Origin: Orlajensenia sp001423545
GTDB taxonomy: Bacteria; Actinomycetota; Actinomycetes; Actinomycetales; Microbacteriaceae
Direction of reading: 5' to 3'
Length of the DNA stretch: 64,000 nt
Assembly: GCA_001423545.1 (NCBI GenBank)
Contig: LMOK01000001.1
Location: 744,001 to 808,000, forward strand
The notes under the pieces are model-generated. The model had not been told where the DNA came from and did no database searches. It worked only from the letters and a program-made list of their open reading frames with translations. The position numbers and the translations under genes are program-made. Below are positions 34,837 through 43,209 of the stretch, piece after piece; within the stretch, counting starts at the first letter, position 1; every line of letters begins with the position of its first letter.

Positions 34837-35876
34837 CAGCCCGCCTCCAGCTCGCTCAGCGAGTTGCTGCGCCCGAGGGCGCGGTCGACGCCGTCAAGGA
34901 TGCGGTCCAGGCCGGGCAGGTGGTGCACCTCGAGCCTCGACGGCGGGTAGGGCACGTCGAAACCGGTCACTCGCACGGGCGCGTGCTCGAGATAGCTGAA
35001 GCAGCGCTCGGTGACGCTCGCGGCGATCTCGCCGCCCACTCCACCCTGAGATCCGGCCTCGTGGGCGATCACGAGGCGCCCGGTCCTGCGCACCGAGGCC
35101 TCGATCGTCGCGTAGTCGACCGGCGCCAGCGAGCGCAGGTCGATGACTTCGATGGAGATGCCGTCGGCCGTTGCCGCACGGGCGGCATCCGTCGCCGTCT
35201 GCACGAGGGGACCGTAGGCGAGCAGGGTCACGTCGTTGCCGGGCACGACCACGCGCGCCGCGCCCATCGGCTCCGCGAGCGACAGCGAGCCGTCGAGTTC
35301 GACGGGCGCCTTCTGGTGGTAGCGGCGCTTGGGCTCGAAGTAGAGCACGGGATCGTCGCTCGCGATGGCCTGGCGGATCATCGTGTACGCGTCCTGAGGG
35401 TTCGACACGGCGACGACGCGGAGTCCGGAGGTGTGCGTGAAGTAGGCCTCGGGCGACTCGGAGTGGTGCTCCGCCGCCCCGATCCCTCCGCCGAACGGCA
35501 CCCGGATCGTGATGGGCATGCGCACGGCGCCCTGCGTCCTGTAGTGCAGCTTGGCCACCTGCGCCACGACCTGGTCGAAGGCCGGGTAGATGAAGCCGTC
35601 GAACTGGATCTCGCACACCGGCCTGTAGCCGCGGTAGGCGAGGCCGACGGCCGTGCCGAGGATGCCTGCCTCGGCGAGAGGCGTGTCGACGACGCGGCGG
35701 GCGCCGAACTCGCGCTGCAACCCATCGGTCACGCGGTAGACGCCGCCGAGTGTGCCGATGTCCTCGCCGAGCAGCACGACCTTGTCGTCGTCGTGGAGAG
35801 CTCGGCGGAGGCCGGCGTTGATCGCGTTCGCGAGCGTGAGGGTCTGGGTGTCCACGGGAGCATCGAGCATGGTCAT
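34833..35876 (-). CDS. bkdB: Branched-chain 2-oxoacid dehydrogenase E1 beta
   Basis: A 347-residue transketolase-type beta subunit. KVVLLGEDIGTLGGVYRVTDGL, GIGAAEHHSESPEAYF, the PVLYFEPKRRY loop and the YPPSRLEVHHLPGLDRIL tail are those of 2-oxoisovalerate rather than pyruvate dehydrogenases. ATGA overlaps couple it to both bkdA and bkdC. Confidence 0.93.
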   Translation of the reverse strand: MTMLDAPVDTQTLTLANAINAGLRRALHDDDKVVLLGEDIGTLGGVYRVTDGLQREFGARRVVDTPLAEAGILGTAVGLAYRGYRPVCEIQFDGFIYPAFDQVVAQVAKLHYRTQGAVRMPITIRVPFGGGIGAAEHHSESPEAYFTHTSGLRVVAVSNPQDAYTMIRQAIASDDPVLYFEPKRRYHQKAPVELDGSLSLAEPMGAARVVVPGNDVTLLAYGPLVQTATDAARAATADGISIEVIDLRSLAPVDYATIEASVRRTGRLVIAHEAGSQGGVGGEIAASVTERCFSYLEHAPVRVTGFDVPYPPSRLEVHHLPGLDRILDGVDRALGRSNSLSELEAGW

Positions 35877-37072
35877 CGGTCCGTCCCCTCGGTGCCGGAT
35901 GCGGTGCCGGATGCGGTTCCGGATGCCGCGGTCGGGCCTGCCGGATCCGTCTCGCCGTCATCGAACATCGCCAGGTATCGGGTGTACTGATCACGCTCCC
36001 TGTCGATCGTCGAGTTCGGCTCGGCGTAGACGTTGTCGAACACCGTGAGGGCAGCAGGGTCGCGGAGGGCGATGCAGGCTGTGCGCAACTCCATGGCGAC
36101 GGCATCGGCCTTCTCGGCCACGGCGGCCACGAACGCGTCGTCGAGGATGCCGGCCTCGGTGAGGAAGGCGGCGAAGCGTGTGATCGGGTCCTTCGCCCGC
36201 CACTCCTCGAGCTCGCCCTGGGGACGATAGCGGGTGGGGTCGTCGGCGGTCGTGTGCGGACCCATGCGATACGTCACGGCCTCGATGAACGTGGGACCGC
36301 CTCCGGTGCGCGCCCGATCGAGCGCCACCCGGGTCGCCGCCATCACGGCGAGCACGTCGTTGCCGTCGACGCGGAGGCTCGGGATTCCGAAGCCGGGCGC
36401 CCGGTCGGCGATGCTGCGCTGAGCCTGCAGGCCGACCGGCTCGGAGATGGCCCACTGGTTGTTCTGGCAGAAGAAGATGACCGGAGCCCGGAAGCTGGCG
36501 GCGAAGACGAGGGCCTCGTTCACATCGCCCTCGCTCGTGGCGCCGTCGCCGAAGTAGGCGATGGCCACGGCGTCGTCGCCGTCGTTCTGGACGCCCATCG
36601 CATAGCCGACGGCGTGCAGGGTCTGCGCCCCGATGATCACCTGCGGAGCCGCCATGTTCACGTCGTAGGGGTTCCAGCCCGAGGCCGCCACCCCACGCCA
36701 CACCGGCGTCACCTGCGCGGGCTTGACTCCCCGGCAATAGGCGACCCCGTGCTCGCGGTAGCTCGAGAAGACGAAGTCGTCGTGGCGCAGCGCGCGACCC
36801 GAGCCGATCTGCGCGGCCTCCTGGCCGAGCACCGGTGGCCAGAGTCCGAGTTCGCCCTGGCGCTGCAGGGCCGTGGCCTCGGCATCCGTTCGCCGCACGA
36901 CGACCATGTCCTCGTACAGGCCCCGCAGTTCGGCGGGAGTGAGGGAGGCGACCCAGGGGTCGAAGACGGGGTTCTGGCGGCGGGCGCCCGTGGGAGTGAT
37001 GAGCTGCACCATCGCATCGGATGGAGCTGAGCCAGCATCGATGAGCGGCGGAAGTGACTGGTGGATCGTCAT
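35873..37072 (-). CDS. bkdA: Branched-chain 2-oxoacid dehydrogenase E1 alpha
   Basis: A 399-residue ThDP-dependent alpha subunit that decarboxylates the 2-oxoacids of leucine, valine and isoleucine. ThDP motif GDGATSEGDVNEAL...FFCQNNQWA, and the phosphorylation-loop-like YRMGPHTTADDP region typical of branched-chain E1. The C-terminus ends in an Ala-Ser-Gly-Thr repeat encoded by a 12-base array (35890-35930). The ATG at 37072 gives the best N-terminus; a GTG at 37102 has no ribosome site. The Lrp gene is divergent. Confidence 0.92.
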   Translation of the reverse strand: MTIHQSLPPLIDAGSAPSDAMVQLITPTGARRQNPVFDPWVASLTPAELRGLYEDMVVVRRTDAEATALQRQGELGLWPPVLGQEAAQIGSGRALRHDDFVFSSYREHGVAYCRGVKPAQVTPVWRGVAASGWNPYDVNMAAPQVIIGAQTLHAVGYAMGVQNDGDDAVAIAYFGDGATSEGDVNEALVFAASFRAPVIFFCQNNQWAISEPVGLQAQRSIADRAPGFGIPSLRVDGNDVLAVMAATRVALDRARTGGGPTFIEAVTYRMGPHTTADDPTRYRPQGELEEWRAKDPITRFAAFLTEAGILDDAFVAAVAEKADAVAMELRTACIALRDPAALTVFDNVYAEPNSTIDRERDQYTRYLAMFDDGETDPAGPTAASGTASGTASGTEGTDR

Positions 37073-37250
37073 CGTCTGCGCAACCTTCTCTGTCGCGACC
37101 ACGAACGGCGAGGCCTCGTGAGCGCTGCCGGTCGATCATCCGCGACACTGCGGATGATGCTTCCAAGATAAGCCCATTGGGCATCCGGCACAATCATTGC
37201 GAATGCCGTTGAGCATGTTGCACTATCCGGCACCGGACGCCGCTGCTATC

Positions 37251-37267
37251 GTTGCGCATCATGCAAC
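37251..37267. promoter_or_regulatory. Palindrome over the lrp start codon
   Basis: GTTGC-GCATCAT-GCAAC spans the start codon of the Lrp/AsnC gene. Related partial TTGC sequences lie in the bkdA-lrp gap (37195-37232). A candidate autoregulatory Lrp-type site; the 37073-37250 gap otherwise holds only the divergent promoters. Confidence 0.5.
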
Positions 37268-37728
37268 CGATCGACGCCACCGACGTGCACCTGCTCCGAG
37301 CTCTCAGCGACGACCCGCGCGCCACCGCCGTCGCCATCGCCGACCGCCTGGGACTCTCGCGCAACACAGTGCAGACGCGGCTCGCCCGCCTTGCCACCTC
37401 GGGCGTGCTGCAGTCGCTCGAACGGCGCATCGATGCGACAGCGCTCGGCTACCCTCTGTCGGCCTTCATCGCCGTTCACGTGCAGCAGAAGTCCCTGGGC
37501 GCCATCGTCGAGGCCATCGCCGCGATCCCCGAGGTGATCCAGGCTCACGGACTGAGCGGTCAGATCGACCTCCTCGTGCAGGTGGTGTGCACGGATGCGG
37601 AGCACCTGTTCCGCATCGACGGCGAGATCCTCGCGATCGACGGCGTCGAACGCACGGAGACCAGCCTCTCGATGGGCGAGCTGGTGCCGTTCCGCCTGCG
37701 CCCCCTGCTTGACCGCGCCCTGGAGTAG
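37261..37728 (+). CDS. Lrp/AsnC-family regulator (BkdR-like)
   Basis: A 155-residue feast/famine regulator. HTH at about 18-52 (DDPRATAVAIADRLGLSRNTVQTRLARL); RAM ligand domain with YPLSAFIAVHVQQKSLGAI and GQIDLLVQVVC. It is divergent from bkdABC, the standard position of BkdR-type activators sensing branched-chain amino acids or their oxoacids. ATG at 37261 rather than the TTG three codons upstream. The 280 bases after it hold two direct repeats GCCGACCCTCGACAAC (37733, 37751) and no gene. Confidence 0.9.
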   Translation: MQPIDATDVHLLRALSDDPRATAVAIADRLGLSRNTVQTRLARLATSGVLQSLERRIDATALGYPLSAFIAVHVQQKSLGAIVEAIAAIPEVIQAHGLSGQIDLLVQVVCTDAEHLFRIDGEILAIDGVERTETSLSMGELVPFRLRPLLDRALE

Positions 37729-37973
37729 GCGCGCCGACCCTCGACAACTCGCCGACCCTCGACAACGACGTTCGCGCGGGTCGGCTACGTCGAGTACGAA
37801 GATCGCGCGGGTGCGCTGTCCCGCACACCCGCGGGAACTCCGTTCTGAGCGACGGATAGGTCGAGGCCCGGCATCTCGATGTCGAGCAGGGCCACGGCGG
37901 GTTGGCGCGCATGGCCGCCTCGACGACCTCATCACAGCGCCCCACGGCCCCGCGACCGGAGTGCAAACACATG

Positions 37974-38008
37974 CTTGCAAAGATTTCTTTGCAAGAGTAT
38001 CTTTGCAA
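37974..38008 (+). promoter_or_regulatory. ArsR operator: inverted repeat plus extra half-site
   Basis: CTTGCAAAG-ATTT-CTTTGCAAG is a perfect palindrome at 37974-37995; a third CTTTGCAA lies at 38001-38008, right against the ATG of the ArsR gene. The TATCTT -10 hexamer (37998-38003) is between them, so bound ArsR would block its own promoter. Confidence 0.8.
37998..38003 (+). promoter_or_regulatory. -10 hexamer for leaderless arsR start
   Basis: TATCTT, 6 bases upstream of the ATG at 38010, embedded in the operator. Confidence 0.55.
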
Positions 38009-38009
38009 C

Positions 38010-38774
38010 ATGACCGACGCAGAGAACGACCGCGAGAAGCGCAGCACGCAGCAGAGCAGCACGCAGCACCCCGGCCGCGACGCCGTGCTCGACGCGACGG
38101 CGCTGCGTGCGTTGGCGCATCCGTTGCGCGTGCGCATCCTCGACGAGCTCTCGGCCTACGGTCCGCTGACCTCGAGCGGGCTGGCCGCACGCATCGGCGA
38201 GTCCAGCGGGGTGATGAGCTACCACCTGCGCCAGCTCGAGAAGGCCGGCCTCGTGCGCGAGGACGAGGGACTGGGCACGGCGCGTGAGCGCTGGTGGGAA
38301 CGTCGACCCGGATCGATCGCCATGCCCGAACCGAGCGACTTCCCGGTCGCGAGCCCCGAGCGCCTGGCCACCCAGCTCATCACGGACGAGTGGATGCGCT
38401 CCCGCGAGGCGAACTTCCACGAGTACCTCGCCGAGGGCGAGAGCGTCTTCGGTCAGGAGTGGCTGAGCATCGCGACCAGCGACACCATCAACCTGCGGCT
38501 GACCCCCGAGCAGCTGCACCAGCTCGTCGTCGACTTCGACACCGTGCTGTGGAAGTACCTCGACGCCTACAAGCAGACCCCCTCCCCCGGTTCGCGTCCT
38601 GTGCAGATCCACGTGAACGCCTTCCCGCTGGTGCGCGGCGAACCGTCGGAGGCGGACGGCAGCACGAGACGACCGGGCTCTCGCCCGAACCGGAGCACCG
38701 AGAACCAGACCGAGAACGAGACCCCGAACCAGCACCAGAACACCACGACACCGGAACAGGAGCAGCCATCATGA
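38010..38774 (+). CDS. ArsR/SmtB-like winged-helix regulator
   Basis: A 254-residue regulator. Winged helix at about 30-100 (LRALAHPLRVRILDELSAYGPLTSSGLAARIGESSGVMSYHLRQLEKAGLVRE); no metal-binding cysteines. A C-terminal helical domain of about 100 residues ends in a Gln/Asn/Thr/Glu-rich tail. The longer reading from 37902 is rejected because it would run through the operator. Overlaps the next small gene by 4 bases (ATGA). Confidence 0.85.
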   Translation: MTDAENDREKRSTQQSSTQHPGRDAVLDATALRALAHPLRVRILDELSAYGPLTSSGLAARIGESSGVMSYHLRQLEKAGLVREDEGLGTARERWWERRPGSIAMPEPSDFPVASPERLATQLITDEWMRSREANFHEYLAEGESVFGQEWLSIATSDTINLRLTPEQLHQLVVDFDTVLWKYLDAYKQTPSPGSRPVQIHVNAFPLVRGEPSEADGSTRRPGSRPNRSTENQTENETPNQHQNTTTPEQEQPS

Positions 38775-39010
38775 CCGCAGCATCAGCATCCAGCACGACC
38801 ACCGTGAGCGACATCCGTCTCCCCGGCGTGCTCGCAGGCCTCGCCGTCAGGGCCGGACGCACGCTCGAGACCTGGGGTCGCCGGCGCGCAGAGCGACTGA
38901 ACGACCGGGAACGGATGCTGCGCACCATGCGGCACCAGCGACTGGCTCAGGCCGCGCTCGACGACCGCGACGCCCTCATCCGCTCGTCGACCTTCCTGCC
39001 CTTGGGCTGA
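38771..39010 (+). CDS. Small basic protein coupled to ArsR, hypothetical
   Basis: A 79-residue protein with no recognised family. After an Ala/Ser/Thr start it is rich in Arg/Leu and predicted helical (LAVRAGRTLETWGRRRAERLNDRERMLRTMR). No membrane segment. The start codon overlaps the arsR stop, so it is translated with it; in this genome it is the only gene the regulator visibly carries. It may be a partner or a regulated target. Confidence 0.65.
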   Translation: MTAASASSTTTVSDIRLPGVLAGLAVRAGRTLETWGRRRAERLNDRERMLRTMRHQRLAQAALDDRDALIRSSTFLPLG

Positions 39011-39051
39011 AGGCGCGCGTCGCGCAGCCGAGCCGACGGCACGACCGGCGA

Positions 39052-39097
39052 AACGACGGATGCCCGCCCCACCGAAGTGGGACGGGCATCCGTTCGT
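39052..39097. terminator. Bidirectional terminator between the ArsR operon and pnp
   Basis: AACGACGGATGCCCG pairs with CGGGCATCCGTTCGTT (one offset), extended by CCAC/GTGG around a CGAA tetraloop. It is 42 bases past the plus-strand gene and 15 bases past the pnp stop. Confidence 0.85.
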
Positions 39098-39111
39098 TCA
39101 ACCAGGGTTGA

Positions 39112-41415
39112 CTACGCCTCGATGTCGGCGCCCTCAGCGGGCTCGACGGGGCCTTCGCTGTGTGCAGCGCTGCCCTCGGTGTCGGCGTCCTCGGCCACGA
39201 CGGGCGCGAGGGAGAGCTTTCCACGGTCGTCGATCTTCGTGATCTCCACGAGGATCTTCTGGCCGACGCCCAGCACGTCCTCGACGTTCTCGACACGCTT
39301 GCCACCGGCGAGCTTGCGCACCTCGCTGATGTGCAGCAGGCCGTCCTTGCCGGGGAGGAGCGAGACGAACGCACCGAACGCCGCGATCTTGACGACGGTT
39401 CCGAGGAACTGCTCGCCGACCTCAGGGTTGGTGGGGTTCGCGATGGCGTTGACCTGGGCACGAGCGGCCTCGGCCGACGGTCCGTCGACGGCGCCGATGT
39501 AGACGGTGCCGTCCTCCTCGATGGAGATGTCGGCGCCGGTCTCGTCCTGGATGGCGTTGATCGTCTTGCCCTTCGGGCCGATCAGCTCGCCGATCTTGTC
39601 GACGGGGATCTGCACGCTGATCACGCGGGGCGCGGTCGGTGCCATCTCGTCGGGAGCGTCGATCGCCGCGTTCAGAACCTGGAGGATCGTCGTGCGGGCG
39701 TCCTTCGCCTGCTTGAGGGCTGCGGCCAGAACAGAGGCCGGGATGCCGTCGAGCTTGGTGTCGAGCTGGATCGCGGTGACGAACTCGCTGGTACCGGCGA
39801 CCTTGAAGTCCATGTCGCCGAGAGCGTCTTCAGCACCGAGGATGTCGGTCAGCGCCGCGTAGCGGGTCTGGCCGTCGACGGTGTCGGAGATGAGGCCCAT
39901 CGCGATGCCGGCGACGGGGGCCTTGAGGGGCACACCGGCGTTCAGCAGCGAGAGGGTCGAGGCGCAGACGGAACCCATCGACGTCGAACCGTTGGAGCCG
40001 AGAGCCTCGGACACCTGGCGGATGGCGTAGGGGAACTCCTCGCGCGACGGCAGCACGGGCACGAGGGCGCGCTCGGCGAGTGCGCCGTGCCCGATCTCGC
40101 GACGCTTCGGCGAACCGACTCGGCCGGTCTCACCGGTCGAGTAGGGCGGGAAGTTGTAGTTGTGCATGTAGCGCTTCTTGGTGACCGGGCCGAGCGAGTC
40201 GATCTGCTGCTCGAGCTTCAGCATGTTCAGCGTGGTGATGCCCATGATCTGGGTCTCTCCGCGCTGGAAGATGGCCGAACCGTGAACGCGCGGGATGACG
40301 GCGACCTCGGCATCGAGCGGACGGATGTCCGCCAGACCGCGGCCGTCGATGCGCACGCCCTCGTTGAGCACGCGCGAGCGCACGACGAGCTTGGTGACCG
40401 ACTTGTAGGCGGCGCTCACCTGGTTGTTGGCGGAGGCGTCGAGCTCTCCGGCCTCGACCTTGGCGGCGATGGCCTCCTTGACGCGGCCCTTGAGCTCGTC
40501 GTCGGCGTTCTGACGCTGGATCTTGTCGGCGACCTGGTAGATGCCCTTGAGCTCCTCGTAGGCGACCTCGGCGACGGCGTCGTAGACGTTCTGGGCGTAG
40601 GCCGGGAAGGTCTTGTAGTCACCGGTGGGCTTCGACGCCTGAGCGGCGACGGATGCCTGTGCTGCGACGAGCTGCTTGATGAACGGCTTCGACGCCTCGA
40701 TGCCCTCGGCGATGACCTCTTCGTTCGGCTTGATGGCGCCGCCCTGGATGAGGTTCCACGAGTTGTCGGTGGCCTCGGCCTCGATCATCATGATCGCGAC
40801 GTCGTCGTTGCCAGCGGCATCCGTGATGACGCGACCGGCGACGACCATGCTGAAGACGGCCTCCTCGAGAAGCGAGTGCTTCGGGAAGGCGACCCACTGG
40901 CCGCCTCCGTGCTCACCGGGAACGAGGGCGACGCGAACGCCACCGATCGGACCGGAGAACGGCAGGCCGGCGATCTGCGTCGACATGGAGGCCGCGTTGA
41001 TGGCGAGCACGTCGTAGAGCTCGTCGGGCGCGATGGCGAGAACGGTCACGACGACCTGGATCTCGTTGCGGAGGCCGTCGACGAACGACGGGCGCAGCGG
41101 GCGGTCGATGAGACGGCAGGTGAGGATCGCCTCGGTCGAGGGACGACCCTCGCGACGGAAGAACGATCCCGGGATGCGGCCGGCGGCGTACATGCGCTCT
41201 TCGACATCGATCGTGAGCGGGAAGAAGTCGAAGTTGTCCTTCGGCTGCTTCGAGGCGCTGGTCGCGGAGAGCAGCATGGTCTCGTCGTCGATGTACGCGG
41301 CTGCAGACCCCTGGGCCTGCTGGGCGAGACGGCCGGTCTCGAAGCGGATGGTGCGGGTGCCGTACTTGCCATTGTCGATGACAGTTTCGGCGAACGTGAT
41401 TTCAGGACCTTCCAA
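39112..41415 (-). CDS. pnp: Polynucleotide phosphorylase
   Basis: 3'-5' phosphorolytic exoribonuclease. 767 residues: two RNase PH domains (about 10-145 and 345-560; GDYKTFPAYA and FFRREGRP...LIDRPLRPSF), an alpha domain, then KH (RVISVQIPVDKIGELIGPKGKTI) and S1 (GEQFLGTVVKIAAFGAFVSLLPGKDG) domains. The last 30 residues are acidic. TTG start with GGAG eight bases upstream. Its leader contains a structured RNA element. Confidence 0.97.
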   Translation of the reverse strand: MEGPEITFAETVIDNGKYGTRTIRFETGRLAQQAQGSAAAYIDDETMLLSATSASKQPKDNFDFFPLTIDVEERMYAAGRIPGSFFRREGRPSTEAILTCRLIDRPLRPSFVDGLRNEIQVVVTVLAIAPDELYDVLAINAASMSTQIAGLPFSGPIGGVRVALVPGEHGGGQWVAFPKHSLLEEAVFSMVVAGRVITDAAGNDDVAIMMIEAEATDNSWNLIQGGAIKPNEEVIAEGIEASKPFIKQLVAAQASVAAQASKPTGDYKTFPAYAQNVYDAVAEVAYEELKGIYQVADKIQRQNADDELKGRVKEAIAAKVEAGELDASANNQVSAAYKSVTKLVVRSRVLNEGVRIDGRGLADIRPLDAEVAVIPRVHGSAIFQRGETQIMGITTLNMLKLEQQIDSLGPVTKKRYMHNYNFPPYSTGETGRVGSPKRREIGHGALAERALVPVLPSREEFPYAIRQVSEALGSNGSTSMGSVCASTLSLLNAGVPLKAPVAGIAMGLISDTVDGQTRYAALTDILGAEDALGDMDFKVAGTSEFVTAIQLDTKLDGIPASVLAAALKQAKDARTTILQVLNAAIDAPDEMAPTAPRVISVQIPVDKIGELIGPKGKTINAIQDETGADISIEEDGTVYIGAVDGPSAEAARAQVNAIANPTNPEVGEQFLGTVVKIAAFGAFVSLLPGKDGLLHISEVRKLAGGKRVENVEDVLGVGQKILVEITKIDDRGKLSLAPVVAEDADTEGSAAHSEGPVEPAEGADIEA

Positions 41416-41518
41416 GAGGTCTTCTCCTTTGTTTTACGTCGCAAGCCCCGTGTGGGCACGACTCATACTCCGGAGCAGGGGAACAGGCAGAACTAAGGGC
41501 TTCATGTGAAATCCTCGT

Positions 41519-41603
41519 GCTGGCCACCAGTAGAAGTCCACCATGCGCACGCCTCGAATGAGGCGGGATGGTAATCCACCACAGGGGACCAGCTTCTGCC
41601 AGC
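41519..41603 (-). ncRNA. actino-pnp cis-regulatory RNA hairpin
   Basis: An 85-base extended hairpin in the pnp leader, about 100 bases before the start codon. The terminal arms GCTGGC/GCCAGC, then AGAAG/CTTCT, TCC/GGA, ACCAT/ATGGT and the apical GCCTC-ATTC-GAGGC all pair. Position, direction and shape match the actino-pnp motif described upstream of exoribonuclease genes in actinobacteria, presumed to be a site for RNase-mediated autoregulation. The rest of the 323-base leader (41416-41739) shows no gene. Confidence 0.85.
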
Positions 41604-41739
41604 CTGCTCCATGAGTGCTCGATATTGAGTTGTCCGTTCTCGCATCCGTGCAACGGATGACTCATGCCAGATGGCAGTCGGAACGGGCGGCAACCCTCGA
41701 GCTACCGGATCAACTCTAACAGAGGGGCCGGATGCACCC

Positions 41740-42216
41740 TCAGGAGGCCAGGCGGCGCGTCCGCTGGGCCTCGGTGACGGCTCGCCTGTCACGACGGATG
41801 CGGCGGGCCTTCGGCCAGCTGAGGACCAGCCCGACGAGCACCCCGATGATCGTTCCGCTGGTGTTGGTGATGACGTCGCGCACATCGGCGACCCGGCTCG
41901 GCAGGAACTCCAGCTGGACGTACTCGATGCCGATCGAGAACAGGGCGCCGGCGATGATGGCGAGGAACCAGAGCCTGCGGCCGAACAGCAGCACGAAGAA
42001 CAGGCCGACGGGCACGAACATCACGACGTTGGCGGCCGCCTCCACCCTGTCGAAGGTGATCCAGTCCGTGGCGTCGTGGCGGGCGAAGAAGTCGAGGAAG
42101 CGGTCGAGCACGCTCGCCGTGCGTCCGTCGTACGGCTGCGGAGTGAGGGTGATCCATCCGACGAACGCCAGGTAGGCGATGGTCATGATCCCGAGGATCG
42201 GATGGCGGTGCAGCAT
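41740..42216 (-). CDS. VanZ-family membrane protein
   Basis: A 158-residue protein with about four membrane helices and the VanZ-like signature AANVVMFVPVGLFFVLLFG, then IEYVQLEFLPSRVADVRDVITNTSGTIIG. The family is widespread and mostly unrelated to glycopeptide resistance; no van genes are present. ATG with AGGA about 7 bases upstream. Confidence 0.85.
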   Translation of the reverse strand: MLHRHPILGIMTIAYLAFVGWITLTPQPYDGRTASVLDRFLDFFARHDATDWITFDRVEAAANVVMFVPVGLFFVLLFGRRLWFLAIIAGALFSIGIEYVQLEFLPSRVADVRDVITNTSGTIIGVLVGLVLSWPKARRIRRDRRAVTEAQRTRRLAS

Positions 42217-42295
42217 CCGTTCATCCTGTCGTAGTCGGGCTGGGAACTCCCCCGGCCGACCGCCCGGGTCCTGTCGCGTCGGCGAGGGCGCTGTC

Positions 42296-42301
42296 TAGAC
42301 T
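42296..42301 (+). promoter_or_regulatory. -10 hexamer for leaderless DUF5302 start
   Basis: TAGACT, 6 bases upstream of the ATG at 42308. Confidence 0.55.
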
Positions 42302-42307
42302 GACCCT

Positions 42308-42511
42308 ATGAGTACCGAAGACGACTCCACCGCCCAGGGCGCTCCCAGTGCCTCGGATGAGACCAAGCGCAAGTTCCGCGAGGCCCTCGACAAGAAGAAC
42401 GACCAGGCCAAGAAGGCCAGCGGCGAGGCTCACCTCGACGGCCACTCGGCCGTCACCCACACGCACGGCAACGCCGACACCCGCCAGGAGTTCCGCCGCA
42501 AGAGCGGCTGA
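42308..42511 (+). CDS. DUF5302 protein
   Basis: A 67-residue, highly charged, probably disordered protein of the actinobacterial DUF5302 family: KFREALDKKNDQAKK, a histidine cluster (AHLDGHSAVTHTHG) and the invariant C-terminus ending in EFRRKSG. Function unknown. The strong terminator behind it and leaderless promoter before it make it a single-gene unit. Confidence 0.85.
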   Translation: MSTEDDSTAQGAPSASDETKRKFREALDKKNDQAKKASGEAHLDGHSAVTHTHGNADTRQEFRRKSG

Positions 42512-42528
42512 TCCCTCGACACGAACAG

Positions 42529-42569
42529 CAGAACGCCCCCGTTCCTCGATGAGGAGCGGGGGCGTTCTG
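42529..42569. terminator. Bidirectional terminator after DUF5302 and the FMN reductase
   Basis: CAGAACGCCCCC (42529-42540) and GGGGGCGTTCTG (42558-42569) are perfect complements; a short inner stem TCCTC/GAGGA closes the loop. It lies between convergent genes. Confidence 0.88.
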
Positions 42570-42577
42570 CGTTGGTC

Positions 42578-43207
42578 CTACGCGGCGCTGAAGCCGCCCG
42601 TCACGCTGAACGAGGAGTCCAGGGCGAAGGGATCGCGGATCTGCTGCGAGCGGTCGGAGACCGCCACCAGCGCGGCCAGCTCTCCTGCAGCACGCTCGAT
42701 GCGGGAGGTGAGGGCGCCGACGGAGTCGGTGCTGCTCCCCCAGTCCTCGGCGGCGGCGTAGACGCCCGTCGGAACGGCGACAGCGTGCAGGTAGCTGAAC
42801 AGCGGCCGCAGCGCGTGCTCGATGGCGAGCGAGTGCCGCGCCGTGCCTCCGGTGGCTCCGAGGAGCACCGGCATGCCGTCGAGCGACTTCGGGTCGAGAA
42901 CGTCGATGAACGACTTGAACATGCCGCTGTACGAGCCCGAGAAGATGGGCGTCGCCACGATGAGGCCGTCGGCGTGCGTGACCTGCTCGATCACGCTCTC
43001 GAGCTTCAGGCTCGGGAAGCCGGTGATGAGGTTGTTCGTCACGTCCTTGGCGACGTCGCGGAGCTCGACGACGTTCAGCTCGACGTCGACCCCGTGCACG
43101 TCGCGCAGTCTCGCGACCACGGCATCCGTCAGCCGATCGGCGAGAAGACGCGTCGACGACGGCTGGCTGAGGCCTGCGGCCAGCACTGTGAGCTTGCGGG
43201 TGGTCAT
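42578..43207 (-). CDS. NADPH-dependent FMN reductase, CE1759 type
   Basis: A 209-residue flavodoxin-like reductase supplying reduced FMN. LSQPSSTRLLADRL binds FMN phosphate, and ATPIFSGSYSGMFKSFIDVLDP and LGATGGTARHSL are family blocks. It begins 2 bases after the LLM monooxygenase gene; the pair matches the LLM-duo CE1758/CE1759 arrangement of coryneform bacteria, in which reductase and monooxygenase are partners. Confidence 0.9.
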   Translation of the reverse strand: MTTRKLTVLAAGLSQPSSTRLLADRLTDAVVARLRDVHGVDVELNVVELRDVAKDVTNNLITGFPSLKLESVIEQVTHADGLIVATPIFSGSYSGMFKSFIDVLDPKSLDGMPVLLGATGGTARHSLAIEHALRPLFSYLHAVAVPTGVYAAAEDWGSSTDSVGALTSRIERAAGELAALVAVSDRSQQIRDPFALDSSFSVTGGFSAA

Positions 43208-43209
43208 GA

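Noticed and set aside
22147..38774. Recently acquired genomic island with att sites
   Set aside because: Base composition and codon use look like the rest of the window, and I find no integrase, tRNA target or flanking direct repeats; rearrangement within the lineage is more likely.
41740..42216. Glycopeptide resistance determinant
   Set aside because: VanZ-like proteins are common membrane proteins; no vanR/S/H/A/X genes are nearby.
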